Shown: positions 1 through 8,592 of the stretch, piece by piece
Numbering within the stretch: position 1 is the stretch's first letter
Layout: the number at the start of each line of letters is the position of its first letter
Assembly (NCBI GenBank): GCA_903888485.1
Contig: CAISTS010000075.1
Span: 1 to 52,556, forward strand
Source of the DNA: an uncultured bacterium
GTDB taxonomy: Bacteria > Pseudomonadota > Alphaproteobacteria > Rhodospirillales > Rhodospirillaceae
Direction of reading: 5' to 3'
DNA length: 52,556 bases
Notes under the pieces: model-generated
What the model was told of the DNA's origin: nothing
Databases searched by the model: none
Seen by the model: only the letters and a program-made list of their open reading frames with translations
Position numbers and translations under genes: made by a program

Positions 1-54
1 GACAGCCCCCGGCCCTGACCTTAAGAACCGGCCTCGGCCAGAATCCCGGCTTTC

Positions 55-129
55 GGGCGGTTAGCTCAGCGGTAGAGCACACGCTTCACACGCGTGGGGT
101 CGCAGGTTCAATCCCTGCACCGCCCACCA
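55..129 (+). tRNA. tRNA-Val (anticodon CAC)
   Basis: A complete cloverleaf can be folded by eye. The acceptor arms are 55-61 and 119-125, the D-stem is 64-67/75-78, the anticodon stem is 80-84/92-96 with a seven-base loop, and the T-stem is 102-106/114-118 around TTCAATC. Anticodon CAC at 87-89 reads GUG valine codons. Base 126 is the discriminator, and CCA is encoded at 127-129. No integrase or direct repeat of the 3' end is visible beside it, so there is no sign that it has been used as an attachment site. Confidence 0.97.
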
Positions 130-170
130 TTTCCAGATTGTTTTATAAGCAGTTAGCGGCCTCGCGCAGT

Positions 171-1262
171 TCAACGCTTGGGCGCGCCGGTCGGGCGGGT
201 AATTCCGGGTCCCCCAAAATCCGGCCCCGGCGGCGCCTTTGGCGTGCCCGGACTGCCGCCGTCGACACCCCGCGAACCAGCCATACGCTGTCCGCCGAAC
301 TCAGGCAGTTGGGAACCGGGCGGCGGCGGCGGGCTTCCCCCAACAACTCCCGGCGAACTGAGGGACACTTTTTCCGACGGCGGCGCGGAGGCGTCATCTT
401 CGGGCACCCTGTAATCGCCCAAATCCAGGGGATCAAAGGGGGACTGAGCGCCTTCTGATTGAGACGCCAAGAAATCCGCGTAGGCCTGGCTTCCCGGAGA
501 GGAGAGCGGGACAAAAGGAGGTGGATGCAGAGCCGTGAGCTCACGGTTGAGATTGGCGCGGACAAAGTCCAGCGTCAGCGCGGCGAGCAGGGCGTGATAC
601 TGGGGGGCCGCGAAATAGCCCACCCTGCTGTCGGCCGACTCCCAGACCGGCGTTACAGCCCTCGCGAGGAGCTGTTCCTGCATCATCGATTGCAGTTCGC
701 CGACGACATGCTGCTGAGATCCGGGATCGGCACTTCCGAAACCGGCTTCCATCGGCACAAAAATGAAGTCCACACCGCTCATGTTGACATGGGCTACCTG
801 CATCTTCGGCAGCGGGCTCTCCACGCGCGGGGAAATCAGGGCTTTCGCGATCTCCCCGATAAAGGCATCGCGGTGCAGTTCGCCGATGTAATAACCGTTG
901 GCGCCGGAGCTGTCCGCCACTTGTACGGCCGCGACATCCAGACGCTGCATCATGAGGATGAACTTCGTCTGGCGGACCTTGCCGCTGCCCCAACGGCCGG
1001 CGCGCAGGTTTTGGAGAAACTGCAGACCGGTGATGGTACCGGTCTTGTGGGCGCAGATAATGCAATCGATGTTAGACCGCGACTCCTGCAGTATCCGCAG
1101 AGCCACCAAAGGTGCCGGCGCCAGATAAACCTGCGGCGCCCCGGCGGACCGCAGAAACTGGTCCACCCTCTCAAGCGCCGCCTTGTCGCCATCTACGATG
1201 AGGAACCGCGTGCTGCGAATGATGTTTACGTCTACGGCTTCCACAACTGCCAACTCGCTCAT
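171..1262 (-). CDS. Degenerate receiver-domain (pseudo-receiver) protein with Pro-rich tail
   Basis: 363 residues. Residues about 16-140 have the receiver (REC) fold and align well with the response regulator encoded at 3731-4189. However, the phospho-acceptor Asp position is Ala71 (ICAHKTG against ISDFNMG in the relative), the conserved Thr position is Met (FILMM), and the conserved Lys is lost (YYIGE against YVVKP). It therefore probably cannot be phosphorylated in the usual way. Residues about 190-290 form an uncharacterised region, and the tail from about 295 is low-complexity Pro/Gly/Ser. It lies downstream of the hybrid kinase gene on the same strand, 236 bases away, and may be a protein-interaction partner or output of that pathway; this is inference. 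The start ATG at 1262 lacks a clear ribosome binding site. Confidence 0.72.
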   Translation of the reverse strand: MSELAVVEAVDVNIIRSTRFLIVDGDKAALERVDQFLRSAGAPQVYLAPAPLVALRILQESRSNIDCIICAHKTGTITGLQFLQNLRAGRWGSGKVRQTKFILMMQRLDVAAVQVADSSGANGYYIGELHRDAFIGEIAKALISPRVESPLPKMQVAHVNMSGVDFIFVPMEAGFGSADPGSQQHVVGELQSMMQEQLLARAVTPVWESADSRVGYFAAPQYHALLAALTLDFVRANLNRELTALHPPPFVPLSSPGSQAYADFLASQSEGAQSPFDPLDLGDYRVPEDDASAPPSEKVSLSSPGVVGGSPPPPPGSQLPEFGGQRMAGSRGVDGGSPGTPKAPPGPDFGGPGITRPTGAPKR

Positions 1263-1270
1263 GATAACCA

Positions 1271-1286
1271 GCTACGTTTTCGTAGC
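1271..1286. repeat. Small inverted repeat upstream of the pseudo-receiver gene
   Basis: Arms GCTACG (1271-1276) and CGTAGC (1281-1286) are separated by TTTT. The repeat sits 8 to 24 bases upstream of the start codon at 1262, in the leader of the minus-strand gene. It could form a short RNA hairpin or be an operator; only the symmetry is seen. Confidence 0.35.
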
Positions 1287-1498
1287 GGACTTATATTTTA
1301 GTGGAATAAGGCTTTACCCAAGAATTGACGAGCACCAATTCACGGAAAGTCAGTGCTTCAACTGCAGGTGAAACGAGTCCGGCAAAAATGCGTCCGGCGG
1401 ATTGTCCCGGAACTGGACGAAATGCCCAAATGCGAGCTGGTTTCGAGAGCAAACCTGATTGCTGTTGAATAGGCCGTGTCGCGTTTCACGCGGCCGCT

Positions 1499-3406
1499 TC
1501 AAGTCTGCTCAAATAGTGTCTCTATCCTTTCGGCCAACTCAACGCGCCTAAACGGTTTATGGAGCGGTTTGCATTCATGCGCCGGGGCCGTGTTCGCGGA
1601 CTCAGCACTATTGTAACCACTCATCGTCAGCACGCGGATGCGGGGGTAGCGCTCGGCCACGACGTTTGCCAGTTCGGTTCCGCTCATTTTCCCGGGCAAC
1701 CCGATGTCCGCAAGAAGGAGGTCGAAGTCCTGCGTGTTCTCCAAAACCGCGAGTGCGTCTTTTGCGTTTGCCGCCGCCGTCACGGCGAACCGTAAGCTCT
1801 TCAGTTGTTCGAAGATCGTCGCGCGCACGTCGTCCATGTCTTCCACGAGCAGGACTTTGCGGCCCTCCTTGATCCTCGGCACGGACCCGTCATCGCCTTC
1901 CTTTGACTTCTGATCGGTCTCCCATTCGACCACGGGGAATAGCAATTCAACGGTGGTTCCCCGCCCGACCTCGGAAGACAACTGGGCCTGGCCGTTTGAC
2001 TGACGCATGAATCCATAAACCATGCTGAGGCCGAGACCGGAACCGACGCCGGTTTCCTTGGTCGTAAAAAAGGGATCAAATGCCTTGGACAACACCTCTG
2101 GCGACATGCCCGCACCGTTGTCCCGGACCGCAACGACGGCGTAGCGCCCGGCGGGCAATATCTCGCCGCCGGTTTCAGTCTCCGGCCGGTTCTGCGAGGT
2201 AACCGACGCCACAATCGTGCCGGCGCCCTTGATGGCGTCTCTTGCATTCACCGCCAGATTGATGAGTGCGTTGCCAAGTTGGCTTTTGTCGACGCGTACG
2301 GGAAGGCGCCCGGGATCAATATTGACCTCCAGCGCGATTGTTTCCGGAATGACGCGGGCGATCATGGAGGCGATGTGTTTGACCTCTGCTCCCAGATCGA
2401 TCGTCGCGGGCAAAAGCGCTTGCCGGCGGCTAAATGACAGCAGTTGCTGCGTCAGCGCGCCACCCCGCTCGATGGCGGAGATGGCCTTCGCGGCTTTGTC
2501 GCGGGCGTCATCCGAAATCGTGCTGTCGACCGCGATCAGTTCCACGTTTCCCAGGATGATCGAAAGCAGATTGTTGAAATCGTGAGCGATGCCTGCCGTA
2601 AGCTGGCCGATGGCTTCAAGTTTCTGAGACTGCCGCAGACGCTCTTCGGCATTTTTGCGCTCACTGATGTCTTCGACGATCGACCAAATGTACCGCTCGC
2701 CGTCGATCCCGGTCACCAAAACGCCATTGAGCCTGAGTGGGATTCGTGCGCCGCTTTTTTGAATATACTCCTTCTCATAGGGGCCGTAGCGGCCGGTTTT
2801 CGTCATCAACTCCAACTGTGCGGCCTCTTGCGAGGCGTATTCCGGCGGCGTCAATTTCCAATAGTCCAGACCACCTAGTTCTTCTTGTGAGTATCCGCAG
2901 ATTCTGCTGAAGGCCTCGTTGAATTCGAGATAATTTCCGGCCATGGACGTCAGCGCAATTCCCAGGGGCGCAAGTTCGTAAAGTGTGCGGAGTTTCTCTT
3001 CGCTGTGACGCAATGAGTCCATCGCAGCCTTTTCGGCCGTCATGTCCACCAGCACGCAGACCAACAAGTCCGGATTGCCGGCCGAGTCATAGGTGGGACA
3101 CTTGAACGTATGGGCTATGCGGTTCTGCTGCAGTTTGTGATTCCAGACCCGCTCCTCGAAATCGATCGCCTTGCCGGTGCGGAATATTTCACGGTCTTTT
3201 TCGAGAAAACCGAGCATCTGTTCGTCTGGAAAGAAATCCCGGCCGTCCGTCATCTCAATCGTTTCAAATGAGATGCCCCAGTGTTCCTCGCACGCCTTGT
3301 TCATCGCGACGAACTGGCTTTGGCTGTCCTTCACAAAAACCGGTACTGGGATCGCGTCCAGGACCTGGGCGAGATTGGTCAATCGATGCTTCTTCGAGAT
3401 TGGCAT
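1499..3406 (-). CDS. PAS-PAS hybrid sensor histidine kinase with C-terminal receiver
   Basis: 635 residues with no membrane segments, so probably a cytoplasmic sensor. In order: PAS (about 10-130), a second PAS/PAC (about 135-255, closing with VEDISERKNAEERL), HisKA with phospho-acceptor His275 in GIAHDFNNLL, an HATPase domain (about 370-500, N-box NLAVNARDAI, G-boxes DNGAGM and GVGSGLGLS), and a receiver (about 515-630) with Asp567 in LLADIGLP and a late Lys in HKPFR. The domain order predicts autophosphorylation at His275 and transfer to Asp567. It is divergent from the response regulator at 3731 and co-directional with the pseudo-receiver gene, so the three probably form one signalling unit. 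The signal sensed by the PAS domains cannot be read from sequence. Confidence 0.93.
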   Translation of the reverse strand: MPISKKHRLTNLAQVLDAIPVPVFVKDSQSQFVAMNKACEEHWGISFETIEMTDGRDFFPDEQMLGFLEKDREIFRTGKAIDFEERVWNHKLQQNRIAHTFKCPTYDSAGNPDLLVCVLVDMTAEKAAMDSLRHSEEKLRTLYELAPLGIALTSMAGNYLEFNEAFSRICGYSQEELGGLDYWKLTPPEYASQEAAQLELMTKTGRYGPYEKEYIQKSGARIPLRLNGVLVTGIDGERYIWSIVEDISERKNAEERLRQSQKLEAIGQLTAGIAHDFNNLLSIILGNVELIAVDSTISDDARDKAAKAISAIERGGALTQQLLSFSRRQALLPATIDLGAEVKHIASMIARVIPETIALEVNIDPGRLPVRVDKSQLGNALINLAVNARDAIKGAGTIVASVTSQNRPETETGGEILPAGRYAVVAVRDNGAGMSPEVLSKAFDPFFTTKETGVGSGLGLSMVYGFMRQSNGQAQLSSEVGRGTTVELLFPVVEWETDQKSKEGDDGSVPRIKEGRKVLLVEDMDDVRATIFEQLKSLRFAVTAAANAKDALAVLENTQDFDLLLADIGLPGKMSGTELANVVAERYPRIRVLTMSGYNSAESANTAPAHECKPLHKPFRRVELAERIETLFEQT

Positions 3407-3730
3407 TCGTGGATTCCCCCTCCGGCTCGGAGATTGCCGGCCCGCCTACCCGTCCCCACGGCTCAAGGCGCGACAGTCTTTTCAAGGATTAACCTTGGTT
3501 TTTCCATCGCTTTTGTGAGTACACTTAATGATTGAGTAGATGAGTACAAGTTAATTTTTAGTAGAACAGTGATGCGGGTCTGAACCGCCGCGCGGCCGCC
3601 TTTCGAGGGGTTGGCCAAAACAACCGGTTCCTGCCGGGAGCCGGGGGGTACGCCTGAGGATGTCCCTTGCCCATGCGGGCCGATCGGAATCATATGGGTT
3701 TATTCTGCCTTCTTTCCGCAAAGTTCCGAG
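3407..3730. other. Divergent intergenic region between kinase and response regulator
   Basis: A 324-base region between oppositely oriented genes, expected to hold promoters for both. Its centre (about 3505-3565) is markedly AT-rich compared with the flanks and contains the TGAGTA repeats listed separately. Longer reading frames here (for example extending the regulator upstream to 3611) have poor coding character and were not used. No clear paired -35/-10 boxes could be assigned. Confidence 0.5.
3516..3555. promoter_or_regulatory. TGAGTA direct repeats, candidate operator
   Basis: TGAGTACACTTAAT (3516-3529) and TGAGTACAAGTTAAT (3541-3555) are near-identical direct repeats 25 bases apart. 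A third TGAGTA lies between them at 3533-3538. They occupy the AT-rich middle of the kinase/regulator divergent region, where a regulator binding as a dimer could control both genes. The repeats are seen directly; binding is inference. Confidence 0.4.
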
Positions 3731-4189
3731 ATGACATCCGACCTTTCCGCGAAGCGATTTATTGTCGTCGACGACATGCCGGAGATGATCGACACCGTCG
3801 TCAATATGCTCAGACATTGCGGTCTCAGAGAAGTCGACCGGGCAAGTGGAGCGGAAGCCGCGCTCGCGATTCTGCGTTCCGGACAAACGGTGGACTGCAT
3901 CATTTCAGATTTCAACATGGGCCGGTTCAACGGTCTGGAACTGCTCCGTCTATTGCGAAGCGGTGGTGTGCCGGGCGTGCAACGCGATCAGCGGTTCATT
4001 CTTTTGACGGGCCATGGCGAGACTGAGGTCGTTAGCGCGGCGCTGGCGCTGGACGTCAATGGGTATGTCGTGAAGCCTGTCGCGTTGAAAACGCTAAGTC
4101 AGACGATTGAGCGTGCGTTAAGCCGATCCATCAAACTCAAGTCCGCCCAAGAATATCAAACCCAGCAAGCGATCGCGGTCCCGGCGTAA
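3731..4189 (+). CDS. Single-domain response regulator (CheY-like)
   Basis: 152 residues from ATG 3731. A reading frame continues upstream to 3611, but the extra 40 residues do not look like a receiver. One receiver domain covers about residues 9-135: the acidic pair in VVDDMPE, phospho-acceptor Asp60 in ISDFNMG, Thr in LLTGHG, and Lys in YVVKPV. There is no DNA-binding or enzymatic output domain, so it probably acts by protein contact or as a phosphorelay carrier for the hybrid kinase encoded divergently at 1499-3406. Its closest visible relative is the degenerate receiver at 171-1262. A short tail rich in Gln and Ala follows the domain. Confidence 0.87.
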   Translation: MTSDLSAKRFIVVDDMPEMIDTVVNMLRHCGLREVDRASGAEAALAILRSGQTVDCIISDFNMGRFNGLELLRLLRSGGVPGVQRDQRFILLTGHGETEVVSAALALDVNGYVVKPVALKTLSQTIERALSRSIKLKSAQEYQTQQAIAVPA

Positions 4190-4657
4190 TCCTGCTGAGG
4201 GCGTCCGCGGGCCGCGCCCGATCATTTCCGCGCGGGCGGAACGGACCGGCGTCGACGCCCAGATGGCCTTGGCGGACGCGCTGCCGCTGCAATGCGTCGT
4301 GAGGGCCGTTCCCAAGTAAGGCGGCCTCTTCTGTCCTGCACAGGTGGTGGATAGGTCTAGCGCCTCACCAACTGCTCTGGCACGTCCAATACGGCGACGA
4401 TCACGCTGACCGTCTCGCCGGAGGGCCCAGGGAATGCCAGGATTTCCCCCGATATCCTCCGCCATGTCCCCGGCTTTTTTGCGGTCCCCAGGGAACCTTT
4501 TTGCGCGCCATTTATTGTGTTCCGGTTGGGCGAGGACGGCCCGGCCGTAAGCCGGCCTTTATCCCGCCATCCTGACATGCCAATTTGGCTGTAAACCCTG
4601 CCGCTGCGCCAAAAAAGTCTATAATAACCAGCGCTGAACCCCAGGCCCCAGCCCTCC
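4190..4657. other. Intergenic region upstream of glmU
   Basis: 468 bases without a gene I can support. A minus-strand frame at 4357-4579 (73 codons from an ATG) is open, but it matches nothing I recognise and has no clear ribosome binding site. A plus-strand frame ending at about 4319 (last residues ALPLQCVVRAVPK) could be the tail of a lost gene. A -10-like TATAAT at 4620-4625 lies 33 bases upstream of the glmU start, but no good -35 box is seen at the right distance. Confidence 0.4.
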
Positions 4658-6010
4658 ATGACCCTGCCTGCCCCTACCGCCGCTATCGTCCTGGCCGCCG
4701 GCATCGGCAGTCGGATGAAGTCTGCCTTGCCCAAGGTCATGCATGCCATTGCCGGCCGGCCGATGATCGGCCATGTCCTCACCACCCTGGCTGACGTCGG
4801 CATCGCGCCGGTCGTGGTCGTGGTTGGTCCTGACATGGACAATCTCTCCAAGACCGTCGCGCCGCACCGGACCGTGGTGCAGACGGATCGCCTCGGCACG
4901 GGCCACGCTGTGCTTCAGGCCAAGGACGCATTGGCGGCGCATCAGGGCGACATCCTCGTCCTCTATGGCGACGTGCCCTTCATCAGTCCCGAGACTCTGC
5001 GCCGTATGCGCGCCGCGCGCGATGCCGCGGTGATGCCGGCCGTGGTGGTGCTCGGCTTTTCGCCGAAGGAGCCGGGCGCCTATGGCCGCCTCGTGGTCGA
5101 GAAGAACGGGCTCGAGCGGATTGTCGAGGCCAAGGATGCGACGCGTGGAGAGCTTGCCATCGGCCTGTGCAATTCCGGGCTGATGCTGGTGGATGCGAAG
5201 CAGCTCTGGGACCTTTTATCGCAAGTCACCAACGAGAACGCGCAGCGCGAATACTATCTCACCGACATCGTGGGCCTCGCGCGCAAGAAGGGTCTGACGT
5301 GCGCCGTGGTCGAAGGCGGTGAGGAGGAGCTCATGGGCGTCAACAGCCGCGCTGAACTGGCGCAGGCCGAAGCCGTGTTCCAGGAAAGGATGCGCCGCCG
5401 CGCGATGGACAACGGCGCGACCCTGACCGCGCCGGAAACGGTGTTCTTCTCCGCCGACACCGAGATCGGCCGCGACGTCGAGATCGGCCCCTTCGTGGTC
5501 TTCGGTCCCGGCGTGAAGGTCGCGGACAACGTCACCATCAAGGGCTTTTGTCATTTCGAGGGCGCGCATCTCGCGCCTGGCGCCGTCGTCGGACCCTATG
5601 CGCGGCTGCGGCCCGGCGCGGAAGTGGGCGAGGACGCTCATGTCGGCAACTTCGTCGAGATCAAGAACGCCAAGCTGGAGAAGGGCGCGAAGGTCAATCA
5701 CCTGTCCTACGTCGGCGATGCGCGCGTGGGCGCCAAGGCCAACGTCGGCGCGGGCACCATCACCGCCAACTACAACGGCTTTTCCAAGTCCAAGACCGAC
5801 ATCGGCGCGGGTGCGTCGATCGGGTCGAACTCGGTGCTGGTTGCGCCGGTGAAGATTGGCGACGGAGCCATGACCGGCGCGGGGGCTGTCGTGACCAAAG
5901 ACGTGCCGGCCGATGCATTGGCGGTGAACACGTCGCGCCAGGACGTGCGCGAAGGTTTTGCGGCCAAGTACCGCACGCTCAAGCAGGCGGAAAAGGACAA
6001 AAAGAAATAA
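4658..6010 (+). CDS. glmU: Bifunctional UDP-GlcNAc pyrophosphorylase / GlcN-1-P acetyltransferase
   Basis: 450 residues, the usual GlmU length. It makes UDP-GlcNAc in the cytoplasm for peptidoglycan and lipopolysaccharide, in two steps: acetylation of glucosamine-1-phosphate and uridylylation. The N-terminal nucleotidyltransferase domain (about 1-230) shows the nucleotide loop LAAGIGSRMKSALPK and the metal-binding LYGDVPF. The C-terminal left-handed beta-helix (about 250-440) shows hexapeptide repeats and the acetyltransferase signatures NFVEIKNA and GAGTITANYNG. Its stop overlaps the glmS start by one base (TAATG), so the two are translationally coupled and supply consecutive parts of the same pathway. 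Confidence 0.97.
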   Translation: MTLPAPTAAIVLAAGIGSRMKSALPKVMHAIAGRPMIGHVLTTLADVGIAPVVVVVGPDMDNLSKTVAPHRTVVQTDRLGTGHAVLQAKDALAAHQGDILVLYGDVPFISPETLRRMRAARDAAVMPAVVVLGFSPKEPGAYGRLVVEKNGLERIVEAKDATRGELAIGLCNSGLMLVDAKQLWDLLSQVTNENAQREYYLTDIVGLARKKGLTCAVVEGGEEELMGVNSRAELAQAEAVFQERMRRRAMDNGATLTAPETVFFSADTEIGRDVEIGPFVVFGPGVKVADNVTIKGFCHFEGAHLAPGAVVGPYARLRPGAEVGEDAHVGNFVEIKNAKLEKGAKVNHLSYVGDARVGAKANVGAGTITANYNGFSKSKTDIGAGASIGSNSVLVAPVKIGDGAMTGAGAVVTKDVPADALAVNTSRQDVREGFAAKYRTLKQAEKDKKK

Positions 6011-7833
6011 TGTGCGGCATCGTTGGAGTTATCGGCCGGGCGCAAGCGGCGGACTGCCTGATCGAAGGGCTGCGCCGCCTGGAATACCGCGGCTATGACT
6101 CCGCCGGCATCGCGACGCTGGTGGACGGCGTCATCCAGCGCCGGCGCGCGCCGGGCAAGATCGCGGCGCTGGCCGCGCGTATCGACGCTGAGCCGCTCGC
6201 CGGCACGACCGGCATCGGCCATACCCGCTGGGCGACGCACGGCGTGCCCAATGAAGCCAACGCCCACCCGCATTCCGACGGCCAGGTCGCCGTGGTGCAT
6301 AACGGCATCATCGAGAACTTCCAGGAACTGCGCGGCGAGTTGGAGGGCAAGGGCCACAAGTTCGACAGCGACACCGACACCGAGGTCGTCGTTCACCTGA
6401 TCAGCAGCTATCTCAAGGAAGGCAAGAGCGCCGAGGACGCCGTGCGCGCCGCGCTGCGCCGTTTGCAGGGCGCGTTTGCCCTCGCCATCCTGATCGCCGG
6501 CCGGCCCGACGTGCTGTTCGGCGCGCGCAAAGGGAGTCCGCTCGCCGTCGGATATGGCAATGGCGAGATGTTCCTCGGCTCCGATGCCATGGCGTTGGCA
6601 CCGATGACTCAGCGCATCACCTACCTCGAGGACGACGACTGGGTGATGCTCACCAAGGACAGCGTCACGGTCTATGACGGCGAGGGGCTGAAGGTCGCCC
6701 GGCCCGTGGTGCAGACAGCGCTGTCGGGCGCGATGATCGGCAAGGGCGAATACCGCCACTACATGCTGAAAGAGATTTACGAGCAGCCGCAGGTGCTGGG
6801 CGATACGTTGCGCGCGCTGTTCAATCCGGTGGAGCGCTCCATCACGCTGCCGCCGATGCCCTTCGATCTGAAGAAGATCGAGCGCATCACCGCGATTGCC
6901 TGTGGTACGGCGTACTACGCCTGCCTTGTCGCCAAATATTGGATCGAGATGCTGGCGCGTGTGCCGGTGGATGCCGACATCGGCTCGGAATACCGCTACC
7001 GCACGCCGCCATTGCAGCCGGGTGGGCTGGGGATCTTCGTTTCGCAATCGGGCGAGACGGCCGATACGCTTGCGCCGCTCAAGTACTGCAAGTCACAAGG
7101 CCAGCATATCCTCTCCGTCGTCAACGTGCCCGAAAGCGCCGTGGCGCGTGAAAGCCACGTCATCGTCCCCACCCTGGCCGGACCCGAGATCGGCGTCGCC
7201 TCGACCAAGGCTTTCACCACGCAGCTCATGGCGCTGGCCTGCTTCGCCATCAATCTCGCCAAAGCCAAGGGCGAGATCGACAGCGCCACGGAAGCGCGCC
7301 TTTCGACGGCGCTGGTTGAAGTGCCGTCGCGCGCCGCCGACGTGCTGCATCTCGACGATTCCATCCGCGTCATCGCTGAAGATCTGGCGCAGGCCCGCGA
7401 CGTGCTCTACCTAGGGCGCGGATCGCTATATCCGATCGCCCTGGAAGGCGCGCTTAAGCTGAAGGAAATCTCGTACATCCACGCCGAAGGCTATGCCGCC
7501 GGCGAGATGAAACACGGGCCCATTGCGCTGATCGACGAGCACACGCCGGTGGTGATCATCGCGCTCAGCGATCCCCTGTTCGACAAGTCGGTCTCCAATA
7601 TGGAGCAGGTGGTGGCGCGCGGCGGGCGCGTGATCCTGATCAGCGACGCCGAGGGCATCAAGCGCGCCGGCAAGAACGCGGCGCATTCGATCTGCCTTCC
7701 CAAGCTCGATCCTTTCGTGATGCCGATCCTGGCCACGATACCTGTGCAGTTGCTCGCCTATCATACAGCGGTGCTGAAGGGTACCGACGTCGACCAGCCG
7801 CGCAATCTGGCGAAAAGCGTGACGGTCGAGTAG
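6010..7833 (+). CDS. glmS: Glutamine-fructose-6-phosphate aminotransferase (isomerizing)
   Basis: 607 residues, normal for GlmS. It converts fructose-6-phosphate and glutamine to glucosamine-6-phosphate, the first step toward UDP-GlcNAc. The start at 6010 gives the mature N-terminus Cys-Gly-Ile-Val-Gly, whose Cys is the glutaminase nucleophile; an upstream extension of the frame into glmU is not real. The glutaminase domain spans about 1-240 (GHTRWATHG, NGIIENF). Two SIS sugar-isomerase domains follow (about 285-430 and 455-595), with SQSGETADT and ending in PRNLAKSVTVE. No glmS ribozyme is expected or seen. The last 12 codons recur, diverged, behind the next gene. Confidence 0.97.
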   Translation: MCGIVGVIGRAQAADCLIEGLRRLEYRGYDSAGIATLVDGVIQRRRAPGKIAALAARIDAEPLAGTTGIGHTRWATHGVPNEANAHPHSDGQVAVVHNGIIENFQELRGELEGKGHKFDSDTDTEVVVHLISSYLKEGKSAEDAVRAALRRLQGAFALAILIAGRPDVLFGARKGSPLAVGYGNGEMFLGSDAMALAPMTQRITYLEDDDWVMLTKDSVTVYDGEGLKVARPVVQTALSGAMIGKGEYRHYMLKEIYEQPQVLGDTLRALFNPVERSITLPPMPFDLKKIERITAIACGTAYYACLVAKYWIEMLARVPVDADIGSEYRYRTPPLQPGGLGIFVSQSGETADTLAPLKYCKSQGQHILSVVNVPESAVARESHVIVPTLAGPEIGVASTKAFTTQLMALACFAINLAKAKGEIDSATEARLSTALVEVPSRAADVLHLDDSIRVIAEDLAQARDVLYLGRGSLYPIALEGALKLKEISYIHAEGYAAGEMKHGPIALIDEHTPVVIIALSDPLFDKSVSNMEQVVARGGRVILISDAEGIKRAGKNAAHSICLPKLDPFVMPILATIPVQLLAYHTAVLKGTDVDQPRNLAKSVTVE

Positions 7834-7842
7834 CCTACCCGC

Positions 7843-8541
7843 GTGCCTGACACCAAAACGCCCACCGTCAGAATCGTTTGTGCCACGCGCGAGGACCGCG
7901 AAGGGTTCCTGACCCGGACGGCGACCGGGCGCTCGTTTGCGCTTCTGCAGCACCCCGGCCTCGAACTCTCCCTCCAAGAACGCAATTCGGAGGGCTTGCC
8001 GGCGATCTACAACCGCGCCATCGACGCAGCGCGGAACGATCCGGCGATCCTGGTGTTCGTGCACGACGATGTGATCCTCAGCGATCTTTTTTGGACCGAG
8101 CATCTGTACGCGGCGCTCACGCACTTCCATGTCGTTGGCGTCGCCGGGAACGCGCGCCGTGTGCCCCGTCAACCGGGCTGGGCCTTTGTCGATTTGAATT
8201 TCACGTGGGATGAGGCCGCGTTTCTCAGCGGCGCGCTTGGGCACGGGCAAGGATTTCCGCCGGACGTTGTTTCTTACTACGGCCCGTCGCACCGCGAGGT
8301 GAAGCTGCTGGATGGCTGTTTGCTTGTGGCCTACAGCCAAACGCTGATCGACCGCGGGGTCAGATTTGACGAGCGATTCAGCTTCCACTTCTACGATATG
8401 GACTTTTGCCGCGCGGCGGAGCGCGCCGGACTCAAAATGGGAACCTGGCCGATCTCGGTGGTCCATCAAAGCGGCGGGCGCTTCAACACGCCGGAATGGA
8501 ATGCGGCCTATCGCGACTATGTCGCCAAGTGGAACGACTAG
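7843..8541 (+). CDS. Small GT-A type glycosyltransferase (family 2-like)
   Basis: 232 residues from GTG 7843, nine bases after glmS. The fold follows GT-A glycosyltransferases: an early beta strand (VRIVCATR), the acidic metal/sugar-nucleotide motif HDD at 74-76 in VFVHDDVILSD, and a later acidic stretch FHFYDMDFCRAAERAG typical of the acceptor side. It has no membrane segment. It resembles the short glycosyltransferase-like group with a single catalytic domain, and the sugar transferred is unknown. It sits between the true glmS end and a second glmS-like tail, which suggests it arrived by insertion at the glmS 3' end. Cotranscription with glmUS would fit use of an amino-sugar nucleotide, but that is inference. 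Confidence 0.75.
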   Translation: MPDTKTPTVRIVCATREDREGFLTRTATGRSFALLQHPGLELSLQERNSEGLPAIYNRAIDAARNDPAILVFVHDDVILSDLFWTEHLYAALTHFHVVGVAGNARRVPRQPGWAFVDLNFTWDEAAFLSGALGHGQGFPPDVVSYYGPSHREVKLLDGCLLVAYSQTLIDRGVRFDERFSFHFYDMDFCRAAERAGLKMGTWPISVVHQSGGRFNTPEWNAAYRDYVAKWND

Positions 8542-8547
8542 GTGACG

Positions 8548-8583
8548 CGGCGCAATCTGGCCAAACGCGCCACGGTGGAGTAA
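8548..8583 (+). pseudogene. Duplicate remnant of the glmS 3' end
   Basis: Directly after the glycosyltransferase stop, a short stretch reads in frame Arg-Arg-Asn-Leu-Ala-Lys-Arg-Ala-Thr-Val-Glu-stop. The real GlmS ends PRNLAKSVTVE-stop at 7833. The DNA shares GCGCAATCTGGC exactly and matches at most other positions. The chance match of both the peptide and the stop is very low, so this looks like the tail of a second glmS allele left behind by insertion or duplication. It has no start and is not expressed as a protein. Confidence 0.75.
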
Positions 8584-8592
8584 ATCTCGCCC

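Noticed and set aside
55..129. tRNA-Val as an integration site
   Set aside because: No integrase nearby and no repeat of the tRNA 3' end was seen in the window; the recombinase gene is 47 kb away.
4357..4579. Minus-strand ORF of 73 codons upstream of glmU
   Set aside because: No ribosome binding site and no recognisable family; kept only as a note on the intergenic region.
7789..8583. A resident Tn7-like transposon at glmS
   Set aside because: No tnsABCD-type genes or terminal repeats are visible; only the duplicated glmS tail supports an insertion.
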